From positions 124,001-188,000 of the forward strand of contig CABMPP010000006.1 of NCBI GenBank assembly GCA_902388495.1: a DNA stretch of 64,000 nucleotides, given 5' to 3'. The position numbers and the translations under genes were made by a program. The notes under the pieces were generated by a model. It did no database searches. It was given only the letters and a program-made list of their open reading frames with translations, and was not told the origin of the DNA. The DNA is from an uncultured Bacteroides sp. Lineage in GTDB: Bacteria; Bacteroidota; Bacteroidia; Bacteroidales; Bacteroidaceae. How positions within the stretch are numbered: position 1 is the stretch's first letter; each line of letters begins with the position of its first letter. Shown in pieces: positions 1 through 6,933 of this stretch.

Positions 1-908
1 ATGAGGCCATCTTGAATGGCTTGCACTATCGCAAATACGGCAGTAGCTGAAGCGATGATAATCCAAAAATTCTGTCCGGTATCTGCAGCTTTCAGAATTG
101 CAAGTATAATGGTAGGGATGAAACCGATAATCTGAAGATAGGGTACTAAGTTCAGAGCACCAATGAACAGCCCCAAGCCGATGGCAAGAGGGAAATCTAT
201 AATCAGAAAGCCGATGCTGAACAGAATGCCTACACATAAGGCTACAAATGCTTGTCCGCGGAAATATCTGTTCATGCCATCTTTCACGTCATTCATCACA
301 CCAACGACAAGAGGGCGATATTTCTGTGGGACAAGATGAGTCCATCCCTCGGAAATACTTTCATAATCCAACAATATAAAGACGATATATAGAAGGATAA
401 TGAAGAATGCGAAGAAACTGAATAAGAAATTGACAGATTCCGATAGTATCGACCAAAGCCGTGGAACAGTATCTTTGATTGCATCCAGCAGATTCTTCTC
501 GCTGAACAGCTGGGTGATGAACTGCATATCTATATTCTCACGTAGGAATTCTGATAGCGTCTTGGGGACATTACTGTCACTGGCTCCATTAGAGAAGTAT
601 TCTATCAGTAAGTCCTTTACCCGGGCAAACTCCTGAATCATAGGAGGCACAAGCAAATAAAATGCAACTGCACCGACTAATACAAGTGTAAGCAATGCAC
701 AGAATATGGAAATAATCCGGTTCCTGAACTTTAGCTTATATTGGAAAAAGGCGACCAGAGGATAAATTAAATAAGCGATGAGCCAAGCTATGAAAAACGG
801 TAGCAGCACACTGCTCAAACGCTTGAGGAGCATCAGAATGCCGATGATGATAACGCCAAGTATGACGCCACGGATAAAACTGTCGAATGTGATTTTTTTA
901 CGCTCCAT
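1..908 (-). CDS. AI-2E family transporter (PerM/YdiK type), 3' part outside window
   Basis: The ATG is at 906-908 on the - strand and the frame stays open to the window edge, giving about 302 residues without a stop. The translation starts MERKKITFDSFIRGVILG and has paired hydrophobic helices at the N-terminus (VILGVIIIGILMLL, LLPFFIAWLIAYLIYPLV). A long soluble stretch follows, then a C-terminal helix bundle containing the family-typical segment ending GLGLFIGALNLVPYLQIIGF. This is the AI-2E_transport (PF01594) architecture: polytopic inner-membrane proteins that export small molecules; the substrate here is unknown. It starts 23 bp after the tdk stop on the same strand and is probably cotranscribed with it. 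The family call is confident, the substrate is not. Confidence 0.85.
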   Translation of the reverse strand, partial: MERKKITFDSFIRGVILGVIIIGILMLLKRLSSVLLPFFIAWLIAYLIYPLVAFFQYKLKFRNRIISIFCALLTLVLVGAVAFYLLVPPMIQEFARVKDLLIEYFSNGASDSNVPKTLSEFLRENIDMQFITQLFSEKNLLDAIKDTVPRLWSILSESVNFLFSFFAFFIILLYIVFILLDYESISEGWTHLVPQKYRPLVVGVMNDVKDGMNRYFRGQAFVALCVGILFSIGFLIIDFPLAIGLGLFIGALNLVPYLQIIGFIPTIILAILKAADTGQNFWIIIASATAVFAIVQAIQDGL

Positions 909-931
909 AAGATTCTGTTTAGGGTGATTGC

Positions 932-1537
932 TTAATCGCTGCTGGTTTGCCTGTCTGCCTGGGTGGCCTGCAGGTAGCATTCCCTGCATAATGGTTCATA
1001 TTCTGCCGTTTCTCCTAGCAATACCTGCTTTTCGTTCTTGACAGTGCGGTGAGAGAAGGATGCCAATTGCCCGCATTTCACGCAAATGGCATGCACTTTG
1101 GATACTTCGTCGGCAATGGCGCATAATCCCGGCATGGGACCGAATGGAGTACCGCGAAAGTCCATATCCAGTCCGGCAACAATAACGCGTATCCCATTAT
1201 TGGCCAACTGGTTGCATACATCAATCAGACCGCCGTCAAAGAATTGGGCTTCGTCGATGCCTACTACATCTATTTCCGAAGTAAACAACAGGATACTTGC
1301 TGAAGAGTCTATCGGAGTCGATGCTATAGTATGGCTGTCATGCGACACTACATCTGCTTCTGAATAGCGGGTATCTATGGCAGGCTTGAAAATTTCTACA
1401 CGCTGTTTGGCAAATTTCGCACGTTTCAGCCGGCGTATCAATTCTTCCGTCTTGCCGGAGAACATTGAGCCGCAAATAACTTCAATTCTTCCTCTACGTT
1501 TGGTTTCTTGTATGTGATCTTCCGAGAATAATACCAT
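932..1537 (-). CDS. tdk: Thymidine kinase (type II, zinc-binding)
   Basis: Phosphorylates thymidine to dTMP in the pyrimidine salvage pathway (cytosolic). The protein has the P-loop GSMFSGKT near residue 25, the catalytic glutamate in DEAQFF, the lasso-region motif near SHRTVKN, and two zinc-binding CxxC pairs (CVKC and CREC). The frame is open to 1564, but I choose the ATG at 1537 ([10 protein letters not shown]). That gives about 201 residues, the usual length for Bacteroides Tdk, and the extra upstream residues (MRLNITLKN) are not family-like. The gene sits upstream of the AI-2E transporter and is divergent from the 1648 gene. Confidence 0.95.
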   Translation of the reverse strand: MVLFSEDHIQETKRRGRIEVICGSMFSGKTEELIRRLKRAKFAKQRVEIFKPAIDTRYSEADVVSHDSHTIASTPIDSSASILLFTSEIDVVGIDEAQFFDGGLIDVCNQLANNGIRVIVAGLDMDFRGTPFGPMPGLCAIADEVSKVHAICVKCGQLASFSHRTVKNEKQVLLGETAEYEPLCRECYLQATQADRQTSSD

Positions 1538-1561
1538 GTTTTTAAGTGTTATATTTAAGCG

Positions 1562-1569
1562 CAAAAGTA
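1562..1569 (-). promoter_or_regulatory. Possible -7 element for tdk
   Basis: On the - strand this reads TACTTTTG, matching the Bacteroides -7 consensus TAnnTTTG, about 25 bp before the chosen tdk start. I see no convincing -33 TTG at the right spacing. Confidence 0.35.
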
Positions 1570-1611
1570 ATACTTTTGTTTGCTTTCCGATATTTTTTCA
1601 TTATTTATTTC

Positions 1612-1619
1612 TACATTTG
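1612..1619 (+). promoter_or_regulatory. Possible -7 element for the 1648 gene
   Basis: TACATTTG matches TAnnTTTG, 29 bp before the ATG at 1648. The nearest upstream TTG (1580-1582) lies at a longer than usual distance, so only the -7 half is supported. Confidence 0.35.
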
Positions 1620-1647
1620 TGGCATTAATGCGGACTGTGTAAAGGAT

Positions 1648-2169
1648 ATGCAAACATTATTGAACGACATAGAACTGGACATTCAGGAATTGAAATGTTT
1701 AATGCAAGCTATCTCGAGTGATGCCAACCCGGCATTGCGGGTAGTGATAAAACGAAATATTCAGCAGATGAAGGCACGCCTCGATGCACTGCAAGCCTTG
1801 CTGGATGAGGCTCCTGCAGGGCAAGAGAATCCGGTAGAACCGGCTATAGATAAGAATGTGCCGGAGGAACCGACAGACAGTCCTGCCGAATCGGTTCAAC
1901 CTATTGTGACTCCGGTTTCTCCTATTTTAGCAGAACGTATCAAACCTGCTACCGATTTGCGCCATGCCATTAGTTTAAATGATTCATTCCGTTTTACCCG
2001 TGAACTCTTTGAGGGTAATGCTGTCCGGATGAATGAGGTGGTACGTCGGTTGGGTGAAGCTTCTTCTTTGGACAAAGCTATGGATCTTTTCGTCTCGGAA
2101 GTGCACCCGGACGAAGAGAATGAAACTGCAGCCGATTTCGTAGAACTCCTCAAGAAATATTTCAGCTAA
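1648..2169 (+). CDS. Conserved hypothetical protein with helical N-terminus
   Basis: About 173 residues from the ATG at 1648 (MQTLLNDIELDIQELKCLMQ). The frame extends upstream to 1546, but that part overlaps the tdk start and promoter and looks non-coding. The first ~50 residues are heptad-rich and probably a short coiled coil (KRNIQQMKARLDALQALLDE). A Pro/Glu-rich linker follows, then a C-terminal segment (LNDSFRFTRELF ... FVELLKKYFS) predicted helical. There is no signal peptide or membrane segment, so it should be cytosolic. I do not recognise a function. It lies 13 bp before rsmI and is probably cotranscribed with it. Confidence 0.75.
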   Translation: MQTLLNDIELDIQELKCLMQAISSDANPALRVVIKRNIQQMKARLDALQALLDEAPAGQENPVEPAIDKNVPEEPTDSPAESVQPIVTPVSPILAERIKPATDLRHAISLNDSFRFTRELFEGNAVRMNEVVRRLGEASSLDKAMDLFVSEVHPDEENETAADFVELLKKYFS

Positions 2170-2182
2170 ATCATCTATCAAT

Positions 2183-2857
2183 ATGGGAAAACTTTATGTA
2201 GTGCCTACGCCGGTAGGAAATTTGGAGGATATGACCTTCCGTGCCATCAGAATCCTAAAAGAAGCTGATCTGGTACTTGCTGAAGATACACGCACTTCCG
2301 GAATATTGCTGAAACATTTTGAAATAAAGAATGCAATGCAGTCTCACCATAAATTTAATGAACATAAAACGGTGGAAAGCGTTGTTAATAGAATAAAAGG
2401 GGGCGAAACGGTCGCTTTAATTTCGGATGCCGGTACCCCCGGAATATCAGACCCTGGGTTTCTGGTGGTACGAGAATGTGTACGCAACGGCATCGAGGTG
2501 CAATGCCTGCCGGGAGCTACAGCTTTTGTACCGGCGCTGGTGGCTTCGGGATTGCCAAACGAGAAGTTCTGCTTCGAGGGCTTTCTTCCACAGAAGAAGG
2601 GACGCATGACGCGTTTGAAAGCATTGGCAGAAGAATATCGTACGATGGTATTTTATGAATCTCCTCACAGGCTGGTAAAAGCTTTGACGCAATTTGCCGA
2701 ACACTTCGGTGCGGAACGTCAGGCATCCGTTTCGAGGGAGATTTCCAAGATACACGAGGAAACCGTACGCGGAACCCTCACAGAACTGATAGAGCATTTC
2801 ACAGCCAACGAACCGCGCGGTGAAATTGTGATTGTAGTAGCAGGAATAGACGATTAA
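2183..2857 (+). CDS. rsmI: 16S rRNA (cytidine-1402-2'-O)-methyltransferase
   Basis: Methylates the ribose of C1402 in 16S rRNA using S-adenosylmethionine (cytosolic, acts on the 30S subunit). Family marks are the N-terminal YVVPTPVGNLEDMT, LAEDTRTSGILLKHF, the SAM-pocket motif DAGTPGISDPG, and PGATAFVPALVASG, all typical of the tetrapyrrole-methylase fold of RsmI. At 224 residues it lacks the extra C-terminal domain that makes the E. coli protein about 286 residues; it ends GEIVIVVAGIDD, right after the catalytic fold. It follows the 1648 hypothetical gene by 13 bp. Confidence 0.93.
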   Translation: MGKLYVVPTPVGNLEDMTFRAIRILKEADLVLAEDTRTSGILLKHFEIKNAMQSHHKFNEHKTVESVVNRIKGGETVALISDAGTPGISDPGFLVVRECVRNGIEVQCLPGATAFVPALVASGLPNEKFCFEGFLPQKKGRMTRLKALAEEYRTMVFYESPHRLVKALTQFAEHFGAERQASVSREISKIHEETVRGTLTELIEHFTANEPRGEIVIVVAGIDD

Positions 2858-2891
2858 ATAACTTCATTAACAAAACGTAAAACAAAAGCGT

Positions 2892-3770
2892 ATGAAAAAG
2901 TTAGCAGTTTTAATTGTGTGCGCAGCCGTAATGGCTTCGTGTGACAGCTTCTCTGGTGGTAACAAAGACCAGCTGAAAGCCGAAAATGATTCTCTTTTGA
3001 TGGAATTGACCCAGCGTAATGCAGAACTGGATGAAATGATGGGTACTTTCAATGATATTTCGGAGGGATTCCGCCAAATCAATGCAGCCGAGAGCCGCGT
3101 AGATTTACAACGTGGCGCTGTGGCCGAGGGCTCTATGAATGCCAAGCAACAGATAGCCTCGGATATTGAATTTATCCGCAAGCAGATGGAAGAAAACAAA
3201 GAACAGATTGCCAAATTGCAATCCATGCTGAAGAGTAGCAAGACCAATTCGGCTCAGTTGAAGAAAGCTGTGGAATCTCTGACTCAAGAACTGGTTGCAA
3301 AGACTCAACGCATTGAGGAGTTGCAGGCTGAACTGGCTTCCAGAAACATCCGTATTCAAGAACTGGATGCAGCAGTTACCGGCTTGTCTGCAGATAAAGA
3401 AATGCTGTCTGCTGAAAATGACGCTAAAGCCAAGACTGTTGCCGAACAAGACAAAGCGCTTAATACGGCTTGGTTTGTATTCGGAACGAAGAAAGAGCTG
3501 AAAGACCAGAAAATTCTGACCGGTTCGGGACTCTTTAAGAAAGGCGATGTGCTGAAAGATGGTGATATCAACAAGGACTACTTCACACAAGTGGATATCC
3601 GTACCACCAAAGAAATCAAGTTGTATTCTAAAGATGCTGATATCCTGACTACTCATCCGGCCGGTTCTTATGCTTTGGAGAAAGATGACAAAGGACAGCT
3701 CACTTTGAAGATTACAAATCCGAAAGAATTCTGGAGTGTATCCAAGTATCTGGTTATCCAGGTGAAATAA
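2892..3770 (+). CDS. Coiled-coil lipoprotein, Cbp1-like
   Basis: 292 residues. The lipoprotein signal peptide ends VMASC (Cys about residue 16), so the mature protein should be membrane-anchored. Residues ~25-195 are an almost continuous coiled coil rich in Glu, Lys, Gln and Leu (KAENDSLLMELTQRNAELDEM; EELQAELASRNIRIQELDA). The C-terminal ~90 residues form a compact, probably beta-rich domain (FGTKKELKDQKIL ... PKEFWSVSKYLVIQV). The arrangement resembles the Bacteroides family named after the B. fragilis collagen-binding protein Cbp1; that assignment is from memory. A DS-L tripeptide (NDSLL) fits the Bacteroides O-glycosylation motif. Function here is unproven. Confidence 0.75.
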   Translation: MKKLAVLIVCAAVMASCDSFSGGNKDQLKAENDSLLMELTQRNAELDEMMGTFNDISEGFRQINAAESRVDLQRGAVAEGSMNAKQQIASDIEFIRKQMEENKEQIAKLQSMLKSSKTNSAQLKKAVESLTQELVAKTQRIEELQAELASRNIRIQELDAAVTGLSADKEMLSAENDAKAKTVAEQDKALNTAWFVFGTKKELKDQKILTGSGLFKKGDVLKDGDINKDYFTQVDIRTTKEIKLYSKDADILTTHPAGSYALEKDDKGQLTLKITNPKEFWSVSKYLVIQVK

Positions 3771-3794
3771 CACATTTGTAGTGTGTGCTGATTG

Positions 3795-3868
3795 AACGCA
3801 GATTATCGCAAATAGCCAAGGCAGCAATGCTTTGCGTGGGTTTGCGATAATCTGCGTTTCTATTTTTT
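3795..3868 (+). terminator. Hairpin terminator after the coiled-coil lipoprotein gene
   Basis: Perfect 18-bp inverted repeat: 3795-3812 (AACGCAGATTATCGCAAA) pairs with 3841-3858 across a 28-nt loop, and is followed by a T-rich run (CTATTTTTTAT). It starts 24 bp after the stop at 3770. Confidence 0.7.
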
Positions 3869-3888
3869 ATATCTCATACTAATATATT

Positions 3889-4587
3889 ATGGCATATCAA
3901 TATAAGAATCTCTTTATCGATCTGGATGATACTCTTTGGGCTTTTTCTCTGAATGCCCGCGATACGTTTGAAGAAATGTATCAGAAGTATGGATATGATC
4001 GTTTCTTTCAGTCTTTCCAGCATTTTTATGCGCTCTATCAACAACGCAATGTGGAGTTGTGGGAAGAATATGGCAAGGGGCAAGTGACGAAAGAAGAACT
4101 GAACCGCCAGCGTTTCCTGTATCCTTTGGAAGCTGTTGGGGTGGGGGATGCCATGCTGGCAAAGAGCTTTTCTGATGATTTCTTTTCTGTGATTCCAACT
4201 AAAAGTAAGTTGATGCCCCATGCCAGGGAAGTATTGGAATATTTGTCGGCAAAATATAATCTGTATATTCTTTCTAACGGTTTTCAGGAACTTCAGTGCC
4301 ATAAGATGCGCTCGGCAGGTATTGATCATTATTTCAAAAAGGTAGTATTGTCTGATGATATAGGGGTGCTGAAGCCGTGGCCTGAGATATTTCATTTTGC
4401 TCTTTCTACTACGCAATCCGAGTTGCAGGACTCTTTAATGATAGGCGATAGTTGGGAAAATGATGTTGCTGGAGCGAGGGAAGTAGGAATGCATCAGGTG
4501 TTTTATAATGTAACCGGAAAAACGGAACTACCTTTTCAGCCGACTTATCAAGTCAGTGACTTAAAAGAATTGATGCAAATTCTGTGA
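3889..4587 (+). CDS. HAD-family noncanonical pyrimidine nucleotidase (YjjG-like)
   Basis: A haloacid-dehalogenase phosphatase, probably dephosphorylating nucleoside monophosphates including damaged pyrimidines, as in YjjG (family knowledge). Motif I is FIDLDDTLW (nucleophile Asp near residue 11), motif II ILSNGF, motif III Lys in GVLKPWPEIF, and motif IV GDSWENDVAGA. The cap domain lies between motifs I and II (residues ~20-115). The length of 232 residues fits YjjG/YfnB. It is soluble with no signal peptide. It follows a strong terminator, so it starts its own unit. Confidence 0.85.
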   Translation: MAYQYKNLFIDLDDTLWAFSLNARDTFEEMYQKYGYDRFFQSFQHFYALYQQRNVELWEEYGKGQVTKEELNRQRFLYPLEAVGVGDAMLAKSFSDDFFSVIPTKSKLMPHAREVLEYLSAKYNLYILSNGFQELQCHKMRSAGIDHYFKKVVLSDDIGVLKPWPEIFHFALSTTQSELQDSLMIGDSWENDVAGAREVGMHQVFYNVTGKTELPFQPTYQVSDLKELMQIL

Positions 4588-4640
4588 CATTGTAAGATTT
4601 AGTTGTATTTTTGTCAGCAGAAACGTATAAAAATATAGCT

Positions 4641-5294
4641 ATGGAGACTATCTTGCCTTTCGCTTTGCTTTGTTTTACTTCCTTCTTCACGTTGACCAAC
4701 CCTCTTGGAACGATGCCGGTTTTCTTGACCATGACTCATGGTATGACCGAAAAGGAACGGCAAACTGTTGTATCGCGTGCTACTTTGGTGGCTTTTGCTA
4801 CGATTATGGTTTTTACATTTGCCGGGCAGTTTCTTTTTAAATTCTTCGGCATCTCTACGAACGGTTTCCGCATAGCAGGCGGTGTCATTATCTTCAAGAT
4901 TGGTTTTGATATGCTGCAAGCCCGTTATACTCCAATGAAACTGAAGGATGAAGAGATCAAGACGTATGCTGATGACATCTCTATTACTCCGCTTGGTATC
5001 CCCATGCTTTGTGGTCCCGGTGCCATAGCGAATGCCATTGTATTGATGCAGGATGCCAATTCTCTTGAGATGAAAGGAGTCCTGATAGGTATGATTGCCT
5101 TTATCTATTTAATCACCTTCTTTATATTACGTGCTTCCACGCGTCTGGTGAAAGTCTTGGGCGAAACGGGAAATAACGTAATGATGCGTTTGATGGGGCT
5201 TATCCTGATGGTGATTGCTGTGGAATGCTTTGTCAGTGGCGTGAAACCGATATTGGTGGATATTTTGAAAGAGGGAGTTACGGGACTTCTTTAA
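4641..5294 (+). CDS. MarC family integral membrane protein
   Basis: A polytopic inner-membrane protein of 217 residues from the ATG at 4641 (METILPFALLCFTSFFTLTNPLG). The longer frame from a TTG at 4611 adds ten non-hydrophobic residues and was not used. About six hydrophobic helices are visible, with the family signature ITPLGIPMLCGPGAIANAIVLM and the N-terminal FTLTNPLGTMPVFL. MarC/UPF0056 proteins have no firmly established function; the old link to multiple antibiotic resistance is not supported. The gene converges on the SusC/D locus across a shared terminator. Confidence 0.88.
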   Translation: METILPFALLCFTSFFTLTNPLGTMPVFLTMTHGMTEKERQTVVSRATLVAFATIMVFTFAGQFLFKFFGISTNGFRIAGGVIIFKIGFDMLQARYTPMKLKDEEIKTYADDISITPLGIPMLCGPGAIANAIVLMQDANSLEMKGVLIGMIAFIYLITFFILRASTRLVKVLGETGNNVMMRLMGLILMVIAVECFVSGVKPILVDILKEGVTGLL

Positions 5295-5323
5295 AGCTTC
5301 TCACTAAACATATGACATATAAC

Positions 5324-5355
5324 AAAAGTCGTTCGCTTCACAGCGAACGACTTTT
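5324..5355. terminator. Bidirectional terminator between marC-like gene and susD cassette 1
   Basis: Perfect 14-bp stem AAAAGTCGTTCGCT (5324-5337) with 5342-5355 and a TCAC loop. The A/T flanks serve both strands. It lies between convergent genes and marks the left edge of the variable SusC/D locus. Confidence 0.85.
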
Positions 5356-5417
5356 AAAACACTTTATTTATAAAGTTCAGTTTTATAACTGAATTGAATT
5401 ATTGACCAGTCATTTTG

Positions 5418-6902
5418 TTATTTAGGTAGAGTACTTGACCAATCATTTTGTTCTACTCCAAATCCAGAATTAACTTCTGCACTAGGGATGGGGAATACTA
5501 GATTTGAAATTTTGTAGTTGGTATAAGTGAATGACTCATTAGGAGCTTTGGCTGCATACACTTCTGCATTTTCATCCCAACGTCTTAAATCATATAAACG
5601 CAAGCCTTCTTGGAATAATTCACGGGCACGTTCATCTTTGAGGAATTTCATTAAATCATCCGATGTTGCGGGCAAGTCTGATATAGATGTAATATCTGCA
5701 TTGCGTTTAGCAACTGTCAGCAGGGCGTTTTGAGCCTTTCCAAAGTTACCGTTCGAACTTTTCAAGTTGGCTTCTGCAAGGATCAAGAACATTTCAGGTG
5801 CATTTACTATATAGTTAGTACCGTAAGCAGGATTTCCCGAATCATAATGAGAGAATTTGCCTGATTTGAAAACAGGTACGGCAGGTGAAGACTTAGCGTC
5901 CCATTCAAATATACTTGTACGGCAATCATTTTCACCATAAAGAGCCTGCAATTTCGGACTTGGGCTGTAATTGTATGTAGACCATAACGTACCACATGAA
6001 TTAGCCGACCAGTTGTCTGTTTGTGTAATTGCTAATGCAAACATACTTTCTGAATTCGATGCTTCGTTGTTATAAAGTGCCTTATACTTAGCAGCACCAT
6101 AAGTTAACTCAGTAATTCCTTTTTCATCAAGAGCGTTTTGTGCATATTGCATAGCTTTATCCCAATTCTCTAAATAGAGATGGGTGCGCGCCAACAAACC
6201 ATATACAGCAGCCTTATTGAAGTATACCAAAGACTGTCTGTCTCCACCAGCAGCATTAAAGTGTGCAATGGCCTGTTCGAAGTCTGACACAATAGCCTCA
6301 TAATTTTTTCCTACTGTTGAACGGCTTACTTGAGCTAGTGCCTCAATAGGCTGTTCAATCAGTACAATGCCAAGATCTGATGAATGGTCAGTGCCATTCA
6401 CTTTTACTTGGTGGGCATAAACATTGGTCAATATCAACTGTGCATATCCACGTAAGGCGTAAGCTTCTGCCATACAGCGATCTAATTCAGCTTTTTCTTC
6501 TGTTGAAGCATTATCATAGAGAGCTTGGGAAGCTACTATTACACGAGCTGCATTATCCGCTGTTTTGTATCCATATTCCCAAATTGCTTTCAGGTAAGTG
6601 TCTGTATCAGTGAAAGTGTAGGTATATATGCCATCAAAATGTCCTGTTTTACCATTCCAGTAGCTAATATCAGTTGGGATATCACCGATGCTGATAGCAT
6701 AGTTTCCGGCAAAGTAATAATAGAACAAGTCGTAGTAGGTACCATTCAGTGCCGTTGAGATATTGTCAACTGTGGACAATCCTGTTTCTACATCAATGCC
6801 TTTGTAATAGTCGGTTTCGAGGAAACTGTTTCCGCATCCTGAAAAACCGGCTCCCAAAGCCAATATGACGAATGTTTTTAATATATTCTTTTTCATATTC
6901 AT
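5418..6902 (-). CDS. SusD-like outer-membrane lipoprotein, cassette 1 (silent)
   Basis: SusD/RagB family, 494 residues. These lipoproteins form the lid over the partner SusC channel and help capture the substrate at the cell surface. The signal peptide ends GFSGC. TPR-like helical repeats typical of the family are visible (DRCMAEAYALRGYAQLILTNVYAH; FNKAAVYGLLARTHLYLENWDKAMQYA). The C-terminal RagB signature is present (FLKDERARELFQEGLRLYDLRRW). A second Met (MKKN, 6896) is an equally possible start. It lies 31 bp downstream of susC cassette 1 with no promoter of its own seen, so it should be expressed only when that SusC acquires the promoter. Confidence 0.9.
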   Translation of the reverse strand: MNMKKNILKTFVILALGAGFSGCGNSFLETDYYKGIDVETGLSTVDNISTALNGTYYDLFYYYFAGNYAISIGDIPTDISYWNGKTGHFDGIYTYTFTDTDTYLKAIWEYGYKTADNAARVIVASQALYDNASTEEKAELDRCMAEAYALRGYAQLILTNVYAHQVKVNGTDHSSDLGIVLIEQPIEALAQVSRSTVGKNYEAIVSDFEQAIAHFNAAGGDRQSLVYFNKAAVYGLLARTHLYLENWDKAMQYAQNALDEKGITELTYGAAKYKALYNNEASNSESMFALAITQTDNWSANSCGTLWSTYNYSPSPKLQALYGENDCRTSIFEWDAKSSPAVPVFKSGKFSHYDSGNPAYGTNYIVNAPEMFLILAEANLKSSNGNFGKAQNALLTVAKRNADITSISDLPATSDDLMKFLKDERARELFQEGLRLYDLRRWDENAEVYAAKAPNESFTYTNYKISNLVFPIPSAEVNSGFGVEQNDWSSTLPK

Positions 6903-6933
6903 AAATTGCTTTTAATTACTGTAATATACTATA

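Noticed and set aside
1546..1647. N-terminal extension of the hypothetical gene at 1648
   Set aside because: It would overlap the tdk start and both -7 elements, and the added residues look non-coding.
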